DNA of 64,000 bases, from positions 1,001,711 to 1,065,710 of the forward strand of contig NW_006498246.1 of NCBI RefSeq assembly GCF_000471905.2, read 5' to 3'. How positions within the stretch are numbered: position 1 is the first letter of the stretch; each line of letters begins with the position of its first letter. Both the position numbers and the translations under genes were made by a program. This document shows positions 12,441-23,835 of the stretch, piece after piece. The DNA is from Amborella trichopoda. Lineage: Eukaryota > Streptophyta > Magnoliopsida > Amborellales > Amborellaceae. The notes beneath the pieces were generated by a model, which was given only the letters and a program-made list of their open reading frames with translations, did no database searches and was not told the origin of the DNA.

Positions 12441-13029
12441 CTATCGTTATATAATATCTTAACATAGAGAGTATTCAATTACTTGGGTGAGCCCCCTCGG
12501 ACTTGTTAGGAGTATCTCTGAGTGCGTTAATCATCTTGGGGATTTTTAAAAAATTCAAAAAATATATATTAATTGAATAAAAATTTATTTAAAATATATA
12601 TTTTATATTGAAAAATTGTTTCATGCTGGCTAGACCGCATTTTTATATATGTGCTCTAAAAAGTGTAAAGCATTCATCTTAAAAATGGATACTAGTAGGC
12701 ATTTCATCTAAAAACAATAGAAACTAACTGTCCAAATGTTTTATTATTAAAATTATTATTTATAGCTTTTAAAGTTTATTTATTTCTTTTAAAATTTATT
12801 TATTTTTTCATATTCATGATCTCCATGTCTTTAAAAATTAAGTATCTAAAAAATAGATTTATTAAGAAGCCCGTATTTTTACATATGCAGGCTTGGCCGC
12901 ATAGAAACTAGATCGTTTTATATTTTCTATTATTTTAGTTAAGATTGGAAAGTATTTTGTTTATAAATATTTATCTTTATATTTTTTTGTTATAATAAAA
13001 GTAAGGATTTTAGACTTTTTCTTAATTTG

Positions 13030-13125
13030 TTTCAAGTTGGGTTACATTAGGTATGTAGTTTGTCATATCTTATCATAGCGAACCCAAAATAAGTGGGATA
13101 AAAATTAAATAACGTTGATGATGAT
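13030..13125 (+). mobile_element. RTE-clade LINE 3' tail fragment
   Basis: The end 'cgaacccaaaataagtgggata' (in part) followed by ttgatgatgat resembles the conserved 3' terminus of plant RTE LINEs, GACCCCAA-TAGTTGGGATAA plus a (GAT)n tail. Better copies are at 45524 (minus) and 54165 (plus). Divergence is high here. Confidence 0.4.
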
Positions 13126-13436
13126 ATTTTTCTATTTTTTGAGATTATATTTAAAATACTATCACAAATTAAGTTTTTTCAAAATATATTTTTCACTATT
13201 TTTCAACCTCACCCAGGTGTATTTTTTAAATTTTATTTTAAACATATTTTACTATTTTTTAGATTTTTTATATTTTTTAAACACTTTTTAGCTTAGGTAG
13301 GACTTTTTTTTTGGGTGGAGAAGCAAAATGTAGAGGTGCAAATAACAAACTTTTTGCAAGTAATTATTCTCATTTTCCATCCAGTCAAAAGTGAGGAAAT
13401 ACGAGGCCTATTTGTAGGTTCTCGTCTGCTGCTTCC

Positions 13437-13463
13437 ATGGTTTACCCTATTTCTCTCTCTTGA
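13437..13463 (+). promoter_or_regulatory. Candidate uORF in the NAC 5' leader
   Basis: An ATG followed by seven sense codons and TGA (peptide MVYPISLS) lies 60 bases upstream of the NAC start. It counts as a uORF only if transcription begins upstream of it, which the sequence cannot show. Confidence 0.4.
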
Positions 13464-13518
13464 TTTCTAGGATTTCTGCGAATTAGGGATTTTTTTTTTT
13501 TAGGGTTTCAGATAATTT

Positions 13519-13530
13519 ATGAATGGGTAA
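13519..13530 (+). promoter_or_regulatory. Minimal uORF overlapping the NAC start codon
   Basis: The sequence ATGAATGGGTAA contains a three-codon frame (ATG AAT GGG TAA). The main NAC start ATG (13523-13525) sits inside it in another frame. Scanning ribosomes meet this ATG four bases before the real start, so it could lower initiation or work by termination and reinitiation. Effect is inferred; the overlap is directly visible. Confidence 0.55.
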
Positions 13531-13679
13531 GGTTTCGCTTCCTCCTGGCTTTCGTTTCCACCCCACCGATGAGGAGATCGTGAGCTATTATCTGAAGAGA
13601 AAAGTTTGTGGAAAATCATTACACTGTAATGCTATTTCCCAGATCGATCTCTACAAATCCGAGCCATGGGATCTTCCGG
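13523..13679 (+). CDS. NAC gene exon 1
   Basis: Encodes residues 1-52 plus the first base of codon 53, ending at SEPWDLP. Donor is G|GTAATC. The start was chosen because [18 protein letters not shown] is the usual NAC N terminus. Reading on into the intron gives a stop at 13741. Confidence 0.93.
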
Positions 13680-16049
13680 GTAATCCTTCTTCTGGTGATG
13701 GTTACTTTAGTTTGCTTATTGGTGAATTGATGGATGATTGATGGTCATATTGTTTTACCTTTGATTCTTCTGAAATTCAGTGAAATTTGATTAATACTGG
13801 CGTCGCTTTGTTATCTTTTTCCCAGTTCCTCCCTGATTTAATCGATGGTTGAAGATATTGTTATATTACTTTCTGTTAGAATCGATGTGTTTAATTTTGC
13901 TTGGTTAATTATGATCAGAAGCCGTATTTATGATAAGAAACAAAACGTTGAGTACGAGGAGAAAATTCTGGTTTCGCTTGTTGTAGATTGAATTAAACCA
14001 TATGATTATTTTGGTAATCATGATTTCCTGATAATTATGGTGTAATCCATATCCATGGTAAGTAATCAGTCGGAGAAGGGGCAAGCTTATTATTTAAGGG
14101 TTTCAATCTTTTTTATTAGATTTTATGTTTGTTTTACAGATATTCAAACAGTTTCATTTTAATAAATACTGAATTTGAATTCTTCGGGGTACAGGTCAGT
14201 CTCTGCTGAAAACCAGGGACCTAGAATGGTACTTCTTTAGCCCCCTTGATAAGAAACATGGAAAGGGTTCACGTACAAATCGAGCTACAGAGATTGGGTT
14301 TTGGAAAACCACTGGAAAGGATCGACCAATTCGACGTAATGGGCGAACTGTTGGCATGAAGAAGACACTGGTTTTCCATGTCGGTCGAGCGCCAAATGGA
14401 GAGCGAACTAATTGGGTCATGCATGAGTATAGGCTTGAAGACAAGGAATTGAACGACAAGGGAATTGTACAGGTAATAAGCATTTGTGACGATGCATGTT
14501 TTGGTTTTATTGATTACATACGTTAACAAGGATAATCAAGAATATTGGAACCCAATTTTGTGTTCTGTTTAATACATGCGAATCTATAAAAAACTGAAGG
14601 AAAACAGAAGTTATGCTATAATGGAGGTTTTTATTCTTGAAATGTGAGAAAATTTTTCTGTTTCATTTTCTTGCTATTCATTAATTTCCTATCAATGGCA
14701 GGATGCATATGTATTATGTAGAATTTTTCAGAAGAATGGCCCTGGACCCAGAAATGGTGCCCAATATGGGGCACCATTCAATGAAGAGGAATGGGAAGAT
14801 GATGTTGTGGCTGATTCTCTGATACCACTCCCTATGGTCAGTGGTGTGGCTCCTTCGTCAGAGCCTCAAATGAATCAGCTTGTTGTGGTTCCTAAACAAG
14901 AGATGGATGAATTAGTATCTGATCAGGCACCCATTTTGGATGGTAGCTCCGGTAGCACCAATGAAAATATCTTTTCATCTTATATTAAATCACATGCTCA
15001 TGATCTTAAAGATGAAGACAATGTGCAACTACAGCCAGCTAATGAAGATGATTTTGCTTGGCTTTCCCATGAGAATGGGTTTCTTCAGCACAATGGTGAT
15101 AATCAGGTATGTACTCGTCTCCTATTCGAGTAAATTTTTGTTTCGTAAAGTAACTTTAGTGGAGTAGTTAGTCTATTGCTTAGTGGTATTTATATCGTAT
15201 GGGTTGTTGGGTGTACTACATATGATATGTAAAGCTGACCATGTAGTTTCAAAGATCAGTACTGTGTAAATGACCATTAACAGCAAGTCTATCTTAGTGT
15301 TGAACATAAGACACCAGAAAAATCATGTGGTGGTGTTTTGAAGCTTGTATGACTATTTTTCGGGACTAGTCAATAGGATAATTTGGATTATTGGTGCATT
15401 CATTGAGAGAAGGAAATAGTGTGGTTGGTGCGCCAGTAGTGTCTAAAGGCTCAAAACACTTATTTACGTAAAAGACATTTATGAGAGAAGATCTGTAAAC
15501 TGCAGCAGCCAGAGAGCTCTGTTGTTGGAGGATAATTTGGCTTTTTTTAAAAAAATTTAATGTTAGCTGTTTTATTTGATTTTGAAAGAACCGATATATA
15601 AGTACCTTTTGGCTTTAGTTGGGACAATGTTCTCTTCACCTTGCCTTGTGTTAGAAAGTTCTCAATGCCTGGTATTTTCACGGTATGCTATCGTCTTCCC
15701 TATGGAGTGGTTCATGTGAGCGATTGCCCCACCTGTTTATTTTTGCCTGGCTGTTATCCTGGGTGTTATCTATTGACCCCGGCCATGGCCTTCTTTACTA
15801 TTTGTGAATTCCTTAGTATCCATTAATTCTGTTCTTATTTATAGTAAGAAAAAATGCAGATTGCTATTCAATGAGAGCATTTCTTAATGGCATTATCAAC
15901 TTTGCTTTCCCTTTATAGAACATGGTGCGGTTCAGCTCACTTAGTCATTAACTAGAAACACACTTTAGTGGTTAGAACCATCCTCATTCTCACTTTTCAT
16001 AAGACCCACAATTTCATGTTCCATGTCTCCAAACCAATACCAATAGTGC

Positions 16050-16080
<31 letters not shown>

Positions 16081-19000
16081 GCAGCCCTTTATCAGCACAA
16101 CAATTACGTCACAAAGGAGTTGCAGCTCAGATCTGTTGTGGAGCTTTCCATGCATTGCCTGTCATCTAGGTGTGGTGCGTATTAAATTATATATGCAGCT
16201 CTACAGTGTATGCTACCAATATAAGTACATTTGTTATTTTATATACGGATACCTGGTTGATTCCTCATTCTCACAATGTGATTTGATTTCATCCAATTGT
16301 TTCAACTCAAAATCTAACATCAGCTTTCCGTTAGTCCATTGGTAGGAGTGCACAAGAATAATCTTTGTGGAGTGGGAATGCTGTTTCTGTGAAAGATTTT
16401 GGCAACTTTTGGAGTTAAACATTAAAAGGACACTTCATACAGGGTGGTTTTCAACCTTAGGCTACAACACATATGACTCGCCTGTAGCAAAAAAATTACT
16501 TTGCTCGTCAGACTGCTTCAAAACCACGAGTGATGTAGAGAAGTATGGATTATATTTTTAAATTTGATAAACAAAGGATTGTGCATCTAGTTGCCCTGAG
16601 GATAGATAAAGATGTGCTGCACTGAACGAAATAGAATTGAGAAGGAAGTATCATAAGAAAATTTGTGATGCAAAGGGAAAACAAAAGGGGCAATCTAAAG
16701 AGAAGGATCGGATCTGATATAAAAGTGATAGGAAGAAGGGAAACGATGGTATAGAAGATACCAGAGTGGGGTCTAGGCAGAGGTGGTCAGTGTGGCGGAT
16801 GCCACGATACGATGTCTAGAGTTCCATTCTCACCAATCCCAAATTTACACTAAAAAATAAGAGAGAAGAAGAAGGTATATAAGATATTAATAAATATTAC
16901 AACTTTATGTCTAGGAGATGGGTGAAGACTTCTTTAAGTAGTTAATTAAGGTGGCATGCCTGGACTTGGTCCCACAATGTGAGGTTTTGGCATCATGTCC
17001 GTGCTATTTATGCATGCTAGTTAATTGAAAAGTTGCCAGCATGGATCCCTGGAGGTCAGGCACATTATTCAAGAACAAAAATTGAACAGTTCTGTTGCCT
17101 GCTTTGACTCATGTATCTCCCATCTTAGTGAAGCTTTTCATGAACGTAGCAGTTCAGTTGTTTCTTGGATGGTTTTTGTCTTGGGTTGTTTATTTGATTC
17201 GGTTTTTTGATTACTACCGTTTGTATTTAGTGATCTATGACTACCCTCAATGGTTTACTTGTATCTGCTGTTATTGCTTTATGAAATGGATCAGTAATTG
17301 GTTTTTTGTATAACAAATGTTGGTTTCCTTTCCTTCACTTGGCCCAAGCTACAGAAAATTTACTACTGGTGTTATTAAAGTGTGAAAGATTTTTTCCTTC
17401 CAGGAATTGAATGCAGGCCTTCTTATTGATGGATTCCATGCTTATGACCTTGATGACATGGAAGAAAATGCTTATGATGGAGAAGCTCATCAGATGCTAA
17501 CACCCATTGACGATGATTCCTTCTTAGAAGTTAATGATATTCTGAAGCATATTGATACCCAGAAGTGTGAGGCTGAGACAGTCGAACCCGAGGCTGAGAT
17601 GGTTGAACCCTTTACATATTTTGATACGGTGATTGATAATCCAGTAATTGAGGATGGGTCTTTCTTAGAGATGAAAGATGTATTGAACCCCCTGGAGCCT
17701 GAACCTGATGAGTCTGAATTCCTTGATGATATCCTGAACTTCTTTGATACTGTTGATGATGATTCAAATCCTGTTTTGCCAGACTTATCTGCCAGACTGC
17801 CTGTTAATGAAGATTATAAACCTGAGCAATCGAAAATGGTTACAAAGGTAAGAAGAAAAATGTAACTGTCCGGATGAAACATTTTTAGAAATTTCAGTTT
17901 TTGGATCAAATTTTGATTTTTACATATGCCAGCAACAGGAAGGGGTATAACAAACAGTACACACACACACACACAGTTTGAGCGTGCATGCACACACACT
18001 CAGGCACATGTGCATGTGCACGTGAGTGTGCACACATGCACATATATACATGCACCCACACACATGCGCAACGTGCACATGCAAACATGCATGCACTAGG
18101 CTGTCATATCCTGGTTCTTTCCCACCAAATGATGGCAAAAATCTGGGAATTTATTTTAGGCTTTGCTTCGCAACATGAAATTTCAAAACTTCGAATGAAT
18201 TTTTTTTTTTTGAAAATAGTCATTTTTTGAAGATAAAAATATCGGCTGTAATTCAACCTAAATCAAAATTGCACCAACATTGGGCATGATATTGGTGCTC
18301 TCCAATAAGTATGGGATAGTGATTAAGTATCGGGATAAGTGCTTCTGCTGACTATGGTACCCCAATCACAGGTTGATGTTGAAGGTTCATTACAAGGATA
18401 TGCTGCTAACCCACATACCCATGAGACCACACATGTGCATGGTGTAGAAGGTGCTTCATCCTCGGAGCAAAAAGCTGATCCATTTACTGGGACTGGGGAC
18501 AAGTTCATCAAAGGCAAGGTGGACAAGATTTCAGAACCTACAGGTACTTTCTGATTGGTCTAGGGTGTATTTGTCATACAGAGAAATTCACTACAAAAAT
18601 GAAATAAGAAATAAGGGATCAATTGAAACTTCATACAATGCATTCCTACCATTCAGAATATTTTCTGGAGATCAAGTCAGAGGAATAGTTTTCCAATTGT
18701 TCTTGTCAATCTGTGTTACGTATCTCTGTTTTGCCATGGGGAGCATATACCCTGCACTGTCGTGTGTATTTCTGTGGTACTCCAATGGGCATCAACTGTC
18801 TGTTATTAACCATGTATTATGGAGATTAACCGCGTAGTGTCTGATGAGAGACATTCATGCTGATACACTGTTAATATCCAGTATCCTCATCTGGAACAGA
18901 TGGATTCCCAGCTGTGTCCATGCAGCATGCATAGGCTGTGTCTGATTTAGTTTAAGTTGCCAAATCTGTGTAGTTGAAGCGATGCCTGGTGTGTAATATT

Positions 19001-20277
19001 TTAGCTACTGTCTTCTTTTTGGTTGTCATTTTGACCTGAGTCTATTTGGTTGACACTAAAGAGGCCCAAAATGCCACTAGACCATGGCATTTTGAGGTGA
19101 CGTTTAATACATATATGATATATAGGTTCTATCCTTGGTAACAAATCTCCTTGTTCTGGTTGATTTTTGGGTAGATCAGTGGGGGAATACAGGTCCCTAC
19201 CCGTTTGTTAGAAATAATTAGTGGTTTTCGAATGCGTCAGTGGGAATGGAAACCTAGACCGGTAGCTGAGGCTCAAGTGGTGCTACCACCACGACCTCAA
19301 CCCTATTCTGAATTTTTTGTTTAGGAATGTATTGTTTAGGAAAGTTTTCAGTAGATTATAATAGAGATTGCTTCTTTTGAGGAATTTCTTTAGAAAACTG
19401 TAAACCATGGGAAGACTTTAAAAGAAATGGAAGAAGAAAGAAAAATGAGGAGAAATTTCAGAGTCTCTTTAATTCCTAAGCCTGAGTTACTATGAAGTTA
19501 TAATTTTATTTATTTTTTGCTATTTATATATTCTTTTTTAAGTTCTTGACATATAATTTTCTTGTAAATTTATATTTGCATTTAGAACAAACTGTATTAT
19601 CAAAAGAAGCTGAGAAAATTATAAAGAACAAAACAATAACAGCAAAAACCTATGATTCTTTTACAAGTATCCTCTTTTTTCTTTTCTTTTTTGCAATTTT
19701 CTGGATATTTTGTTAGACCTTCAAAAGATTGGATATTTTCTTTTCTTTTTCTTCTTTGTTTCTTTTTGTCTTTTTGAGAAAAGGAATGTATGTCACTGAT
19801 TCTACTGTCTTTTTTGTAGATGTTCCAAGTGATGAATCCTTCGATGGATTGTTCTCAAAACGGTTCCAGAACATGTTGGGTTGCATCCCTGCACGCCCCG
19901 CATTAGCTGCCGAGTACCCCACAAAAGGAGGCCTCAAACTCTCTCAAAACGAGGCTTATGCAGGTGCATCCATCAATGTCACTGCAGCCACTGTGCATAT
20001 AACCCACATGTCATTTATGGGAAGCGACACAAAGGCATGGCCATTGCATGATTCCCGCCACATGGATTACCTTCTTTCAGATGGCATAGTAATGGATGAT
20101 TTAATGGTTCGGAAGAGCTCTGTTAGTCTTGGTGAGCTGGTCTTGGGTACCTTCAGCAGTGACATGGTGGTGGTTTTGAGGGGTGGGTTTGCATTTTTCT
20201 TTATGCTGCTCGTATTATTGGGTGTAAGTTATAGATTCGGAAAGTTGAAGGTATTCTTTGGGAGTGCTTTGCTTTGA
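13523..20277 (+). CDS. NAC transcription factor with C-terminal membrane helix (NTL type), six exons
   Basis: Joined exons 13523-13679, 14195-14472, 14702-15106, 17404-17847, 18372-18543 and 19820-20277 give 1914 nt, or 637 aa plus stop. All introns are GT-AG and phases agree. The NAC DNA-binding domain covers about residues 6-155: [33 protein letters not shown] (84-96), [10 protein letters not shown] (124-133) and DAYVLCRIF (146-154). An acidic middle region follows. A single hydrophobic helix ([17 protein letters not shown], about 607-623) lies near the C terminus. This is the layout of NTL factors, which are held in a membrane and released by proteolysis or splicing to act in the nucleus. 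The [18 protein letters not shown] segment after the domain resembles the ANAC082/ANAC053/ANAC078 group. Target genes and the exact orthologue are not inferable. No disabling change is seen. Confidence 0.93.
14195..14472 (+). CDS. NAC gene exon 2
   Basis: Encodes residues 53-145 with the core NAC subdomains C and D ([32 protein letters not shown]). Acceptor is tacag|GTCAG, donor is CAG|GTAATA. Intron 1 is 515 bp and intron 2 is 229 bp, positions typical of NAC genes. Confidence 0.95.
14702..15106 (+). CDS. NAC gene exon 3
   Basis: Encodes residues 146-280: the last NAC subdomain ([19 protein letters not shown]), then an acidic, Ser/Gln-containing start of the regulatory region. Acceptor is ggcag|GATGCA, donor is CAG|GTATGT. 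It is followed by a 2297-bp intron. Confidence 0.93.
16051..16078. repeat. (TC)14 microsatellite in NAC intron 3
   Basis: Fourteen uninterrupted TC dinucleotides within intron 3. Likely length-polymorphic. Confidence 0.95.
16771..16865 (+). mobile_element. SINE-like copy in NAC intron 3
   Basis: GAGGTGGTCAGTGTGGCGG resembles box A and TAGAGTTCCATTC resembles box B, followed by an A-rich stretch (actaaaaaataag). Spacing fits a tRNA-derived promoter. Only weakly similar to the copies at 11635 and 54290. Confidence 0.35.
17404..17847 (+). CDS. NAC gene exon 4 (acidic region)
   Basis: Encodes residues 281-428, a very acidic stretch. A short motif recurs three times: SFLEVNDIL (319-327), SFLEMKDVL (366-374) and EFLDDIL (385-391). 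Acidic-plus-hydrophobic motifs of this kind often act as activation segments, but that is inference. Acceptor is tccag|GAATTG, donor is AAG|GTAAGA. If intron 4 is retained, the frame stops after six more codons at 17865. Confidence 0.9.
17957..18095. repeat. Imperfect (AC/GT, GCAT) microsatellite in NAC intron 4
   Basis: An (AC)n run followed by about 110 bases of alternating purine-pyrimidine sequence rich in CA, TG and GCAT words. Alternating tracts of this kind can adopt left-handed DNA in vitro. Not coding. Confidence 0.85.
18372..18543 (+). CDS. NAC gene exon 5
   Basis: Encodes residues 429-485 plus one base ([13 protein letters not shown] at its start). Acceptor is cacag|GTTGAT, donor is ACAG|GTACTT. 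Its length (172 nt) is not a multiple of three, so skipping it would shift the frame of the membrane-helix exon. Confidence 0.82.
19820..20277 (+). CDS. NAC gene exon 6 (membrane helix and stop)
   Basis: Encodes residues 486-637, with the hydrophobic helix (about 607-623), an arginine just before it and a short basic tail (RFGKLK). The stop TGA is at 20275-20277. Acceptor is tgtag|ATGTTC. The upstream intron is 1276 bp with a strong poly-pyrimidine tract. Confidence 0.9.
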
Positions 20278-20865
20278 TGTTTCATGGCTGTATTTGGTTA
20301 CATTGTTCTTGTTGGGTTTTGCTGACAGTTGACTGATGTTTGTTGTATGTATGAACATGAAGCCTTCTTAGTTATCAAAGAATAACTTTATCTTACACTG
20401 ATAGGTTACCATTCTCAAAAAAAACAAGCTTTACCTTACACTGATGTTTATGGTGTTGAGGGGAAGTCATTCATAAATTCATGTTCATGCTGCGCAGTGT
20501 TGAGAAATAAGCTATTCGATTGAAAAACCTGTCAAAGTATTCCCCCAATCTCTGCAACTCCAAATATATAGTTAATATGGGATGCCCTCCTTCCCTATTT
20601 TTGGATATTCGGTAGAGTTTCCTCCCTTTCCATGGCCACATCTCAACTCCCATGTCCCCCAGTTTAAGTGTAGGTTATGTACATAGAACAACATGACAAC
20701 TTCCTAGAAATGGTTGGCTCGTGACCAAACTAATTAATTATTGGAAAATGCTTTGATAGGCTGTAACCCTATTAGAATAAATAAAGCCTCGCCTCAAAAC
20801 CTAGTGCAAATAGTAGTTCTGGCATTAGAAAACCTTGAAATCGATGATCATTATGGCTGTGAAAA
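20278..20865. other. NAC 3' flank, no further gene
   Basis: Probable 3' UTR followed by intergenic DNA. A TGTTGTATGTATGAAC stretch at about 20338-20353 could serve as a plant far-upstream polyadenylation element. A clear AATAAA appears only around 20780. Confidence 0.4.
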
Positions 20866-20869
20866 AAAA

Positions 20870-21300
20870 ATTGGGATTTTAAACCTAAAAATAATATATA
20901 TGTTGTAGCATATTATCTAGATTGTTCATTTTGCCTAAGAAATAAGTATTCATAGATCCATAAGATCTATACCATTTTTTGAGCTTCAGATCTCATAGAT
21001 GATATTGGAAATTGATTTTAGAGCTATCATGCATATACCCAAAGTGCTTTACGGTCGAATAAGAATTCAAGGTGAGGCCTTATGTTGATGAGGCTTTACG
21101 TTGTTTTCATAAAACTTAGGCCTTATAGAAACTGCATCCTTTTTTTTGGGTGAATAAGTGAGGAGAGGGCCCCTACGACCCTGTTTATGATACCCAAAGT
21201 GTTGTAGGGACGAGAATTCAAGGTGAGGCTTTATGTTGATGAGGTTTTATGTTGTTTTCATAAAACCTAGGCCTTATAGAAACTTTTTGGGTGAATATGT
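20870..21300. repeat. Decayed MITE-like sequence with a direct duplication of about 150 bp
   Basis: The block at 21036-21180 (taccc-aaagtg, gaattcaaggtgaggc, ttgatgaggct, cataaaacttaggcc) is repeated diverged at 21190-21330. The region resembles 39180-39465, including 'attgattttagagct-tcat', and may be a second MITE subfamily. Confidence 0.5.
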
Positions 21301-21765
21301 GGGGAGAGGGCCCTACCGTCCTGATGTTTCTATGTGGCAAACTTATATTGCAGGTTGCTCTATATGTCGCATGTGTTGCAAGGTCTTTTGCAATATTCTT
21401 TGCGATTTGGTATTGAAATTCCTCTTCATGGGAACTGCAGAAAAACACAAATAAAGATTCAACTTAAACCCAATTGGTTATATTTAAAAATGATGTGAAC
21501 TCATATTTCAGTTAGAAATTGGGTTGCTTACTTTTGATATTAAAGGTCACAATTTCTTCTAGTCGTTGCCCGTCATATGTGAAATAGGGCAGTTGGTTGT
21601 TTATCATCGATTAAGTTTGAAGTTCGTGAAATCTTTCGTAACTTTTTGCAGTTAAATGATACACCCCGTCCAATCCAATTTTAAATCTAGTTTGAGATGG
21701 TTGTGACCTTTGTGTATGAAAAGTAATGGTCTCATTGTATACAATCTCATATTTGATAGAATATA

Positions 21766-22430
21766 GGAAATTATTGTAAATATACTTTAATTTAACCTTA
21801 ATTAGAAAAAAATCTCAAACTTTTGTTTATCTCGTTTGCACTTTTTTTCTCATTTTTGGTTTATTTATTTATTAAAATGACTTTTACGGTAATTGTATTA
21901 CCGTAATACTCAGAGAATTTTATATGGTATTTTTAGTACCGTAATATTGAAGGCATTTTAGGTACTTTAAGTACCGTAAACTTACACTAACCCTTATACA
22001 ACATTTTAAGTACCGTAAATACTAACCCATAGAGAGAAAGAAGAGATAAACATAAAAATAATTAAAGATGAAGCGATAAACATAATGAAAAAAGGATTTT
22101 TGACATTTTAAATGCCGTATAAGATGGGTTAGTGTTTATGGTACTTAAAATCCCGTATAATGAGTTTTAGCTTTTATGATACTTAAAGTACTATAATTGG
22201 CTTCATGGTCATAGCCAGAGTTTGACGGTACTTAAAGTACCATAATATTACTTAAACTTACTATGGTATTTTAAATACCGTATAAAATGATATGTATTGC
22301 AGCAGTAAGAGTACCGTGAAAGTGGTCCCAATAAAAGCCAAAAAAAAAAAAAAGGTGTAGACGAAGTAAACAAAAGTTCGGAGTTTTTTTCAATTAAGCT
22401 TAAATTAAAGTACATTTACGATAAATTCTC
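21766..22430. mobile_element. MULE-like foldback element with 9-bp target duplication
   Basis: The left end GGAAATTATTGTAAATATAC and the reverse complement of the right end, GAGAATTTATCGTAAATGTAC (in part), continue as matching inverted arms of about 140 bases. Shared words are actttaattta, aacttttgttta and cactttttt. Perfect 9-bp duplications TAGAATATA flank it at 21757-21765 and 22431-22439. Nine-base duplications and long arms indicate a non-autonomous Mutator-superfamily element. The interior carries many ggtacttaaagtaccgta palindromes and no coding region. Confidence 0.85.
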
Positions 22431-22439
22431 TAGAATATA

Positions 22440-23510
22440 AGGGGAAATCTCTAGTCTGCAAAGATGAGTTGCTTTTGTGAAGAAAGGGCAACATGTTTCA
22501 AAAGCAGCCTTGCGATTTGAAATGAGCCGGGTACAAATGACCCGATCATCATGGGTTCTATTTCTTGCACACCGTGACCGAGAGTGAGACCGAAGCGAAC
22601 CAGGATTTGCCCAAGGTGATGGTGTGTTTTCAATCCACGATCAAATCATTCGAGAGCCCATTTGTTTGGGGATTTGAAATTGGCCGGGTGATAAAGTTCC
22701 TAGTTGGACTGAGTTATTTAATTTTTTGGTAAAAATGTCGACCTCAAATAAAACTAGAAAAGTTAATGATGTTGTTGGATGAACTAATTTACCAACAAAG
22801 TGATTATTTTAATAATGATGTGATTAAATCAACTAATTCACGAACAAAGTGGTTAATTTTAATAATCATTAGTATATAGGTACGTTCTCACCTAGCCTAA
22901 ATTGTTAGACAAGATTCAAACATTAAGCAACTGAGGTAATTTAGTAATTTAAAACTTGAGTTACTCGAGTCAAATGACATAAATATTCTTGTTTATTATA
23001 TTAAAAAGAAAATCTTGTTCAAATATGAAAGTATATTTACATTTATTGGCCTAAGTGACTTGAGTTGCATTACCAAAATGTCCTTATTGTTCTAGTTTTA
23101 AACCTGAATCAATATTTTTTAATTAAAAAGCATATTCCGAGTTTGGAATCAAGAACCAGTGGGGCTCAAGTAGCTTAAGTGGATCAAATTGCCAACTGCT
23201 CTCACTTGTTCCGTGTTACAAAACTTGAAGAAGGCAATTTGGGTGATTTTTGACAAAATTCTTAAAGATGTATATCCAAACAAAAGGATATTGAGAAAGC
23301 AACCACTTTATTGATAAAGTTGTTGATTTAACTACGTCATTGATTTTAAGAAAAATGATAGTGTTCATTTTTCACATTGTAAGAATAATGCTTCTTGTTT
23401 ATTTTTCTATCAATTGAACAGTAACAAGTTTTTTTGGTGGGAATGGAGACCTGGAGTTTTTATGGGTCATCGAAGAAAGTGCCACCTTGTCCTCAGCCCA
23501 TTTCCAAGGT
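22440..23510. other. Intergenic DNA with a dispersed repeat
   Basis: No gene is supported. The part 23090-23250 (attaaaaagcatattccgag and following) belongs to a dispersed repeat. Relatives of it flank the gypsy element on the right (35214-35340) and, in part, on the left (29440-29553). Confidence 0.5.
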
Positions 23511-23514
23511 GTTA

Positions 23515-23835
23515 GCCTTATACTATTGAAGTAAGGTGCACCACAAAATTCCTATAGAAGAGAGTTTTTTTATTTTGAAAAACCATTGAATTGATTATAT
23601 TGACCTCGAGATGTATGAATATGAAGAAAAAACGTTTTTCAAATCCTAAAAATAATGCATCTTGTAACAAGTTATCTGGAGTATTTTTTTGTAAGATTTT
23701 CAAGTGTTTGTTCTATCTGAACTATGTTTTTAATTTTAAACTTTATAAGTTAAGATGAAAATAGATTTTCAATCAATTATAAAGTTTTTGACATCAAAAA
23801 TATATCTCCATGCAATATTTAGAGATGCACCTTAA
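23515..23835. mobile_element. MITE family X, copy 1
   Basis: Contains the family words 'gacctcgagatgtatgaatatgag' (in part), tcttgtaac, aagattttcaagtgtt and gatgaaaatagattttcaa, ending in a gatgcaccttaatttta-like terminus. Better copies are at 25855, 28252 and 37015. Its right flank (23840-23935) is duplicated at about 24010-24105. Confidence 0.6.

Noticed and set aside
13523..13741. 72-codon frame as a complete short NAC protein
   Set aside because: It is exon 1 read into intron 1. The donor at 13680 and the in-phase exon 2 show that the gene continues.
14196..14529. Minus-strand frames opposite NAC exon 2
   Set aside because: They are shadows of the NAC coding strand with no recognisable domain.
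17906..18230. Cys/His-rich open frames on both strands
   Set aside because: They are translations of the CA/TG-rich microsatellite within NAC intron 4, not coding sequence.
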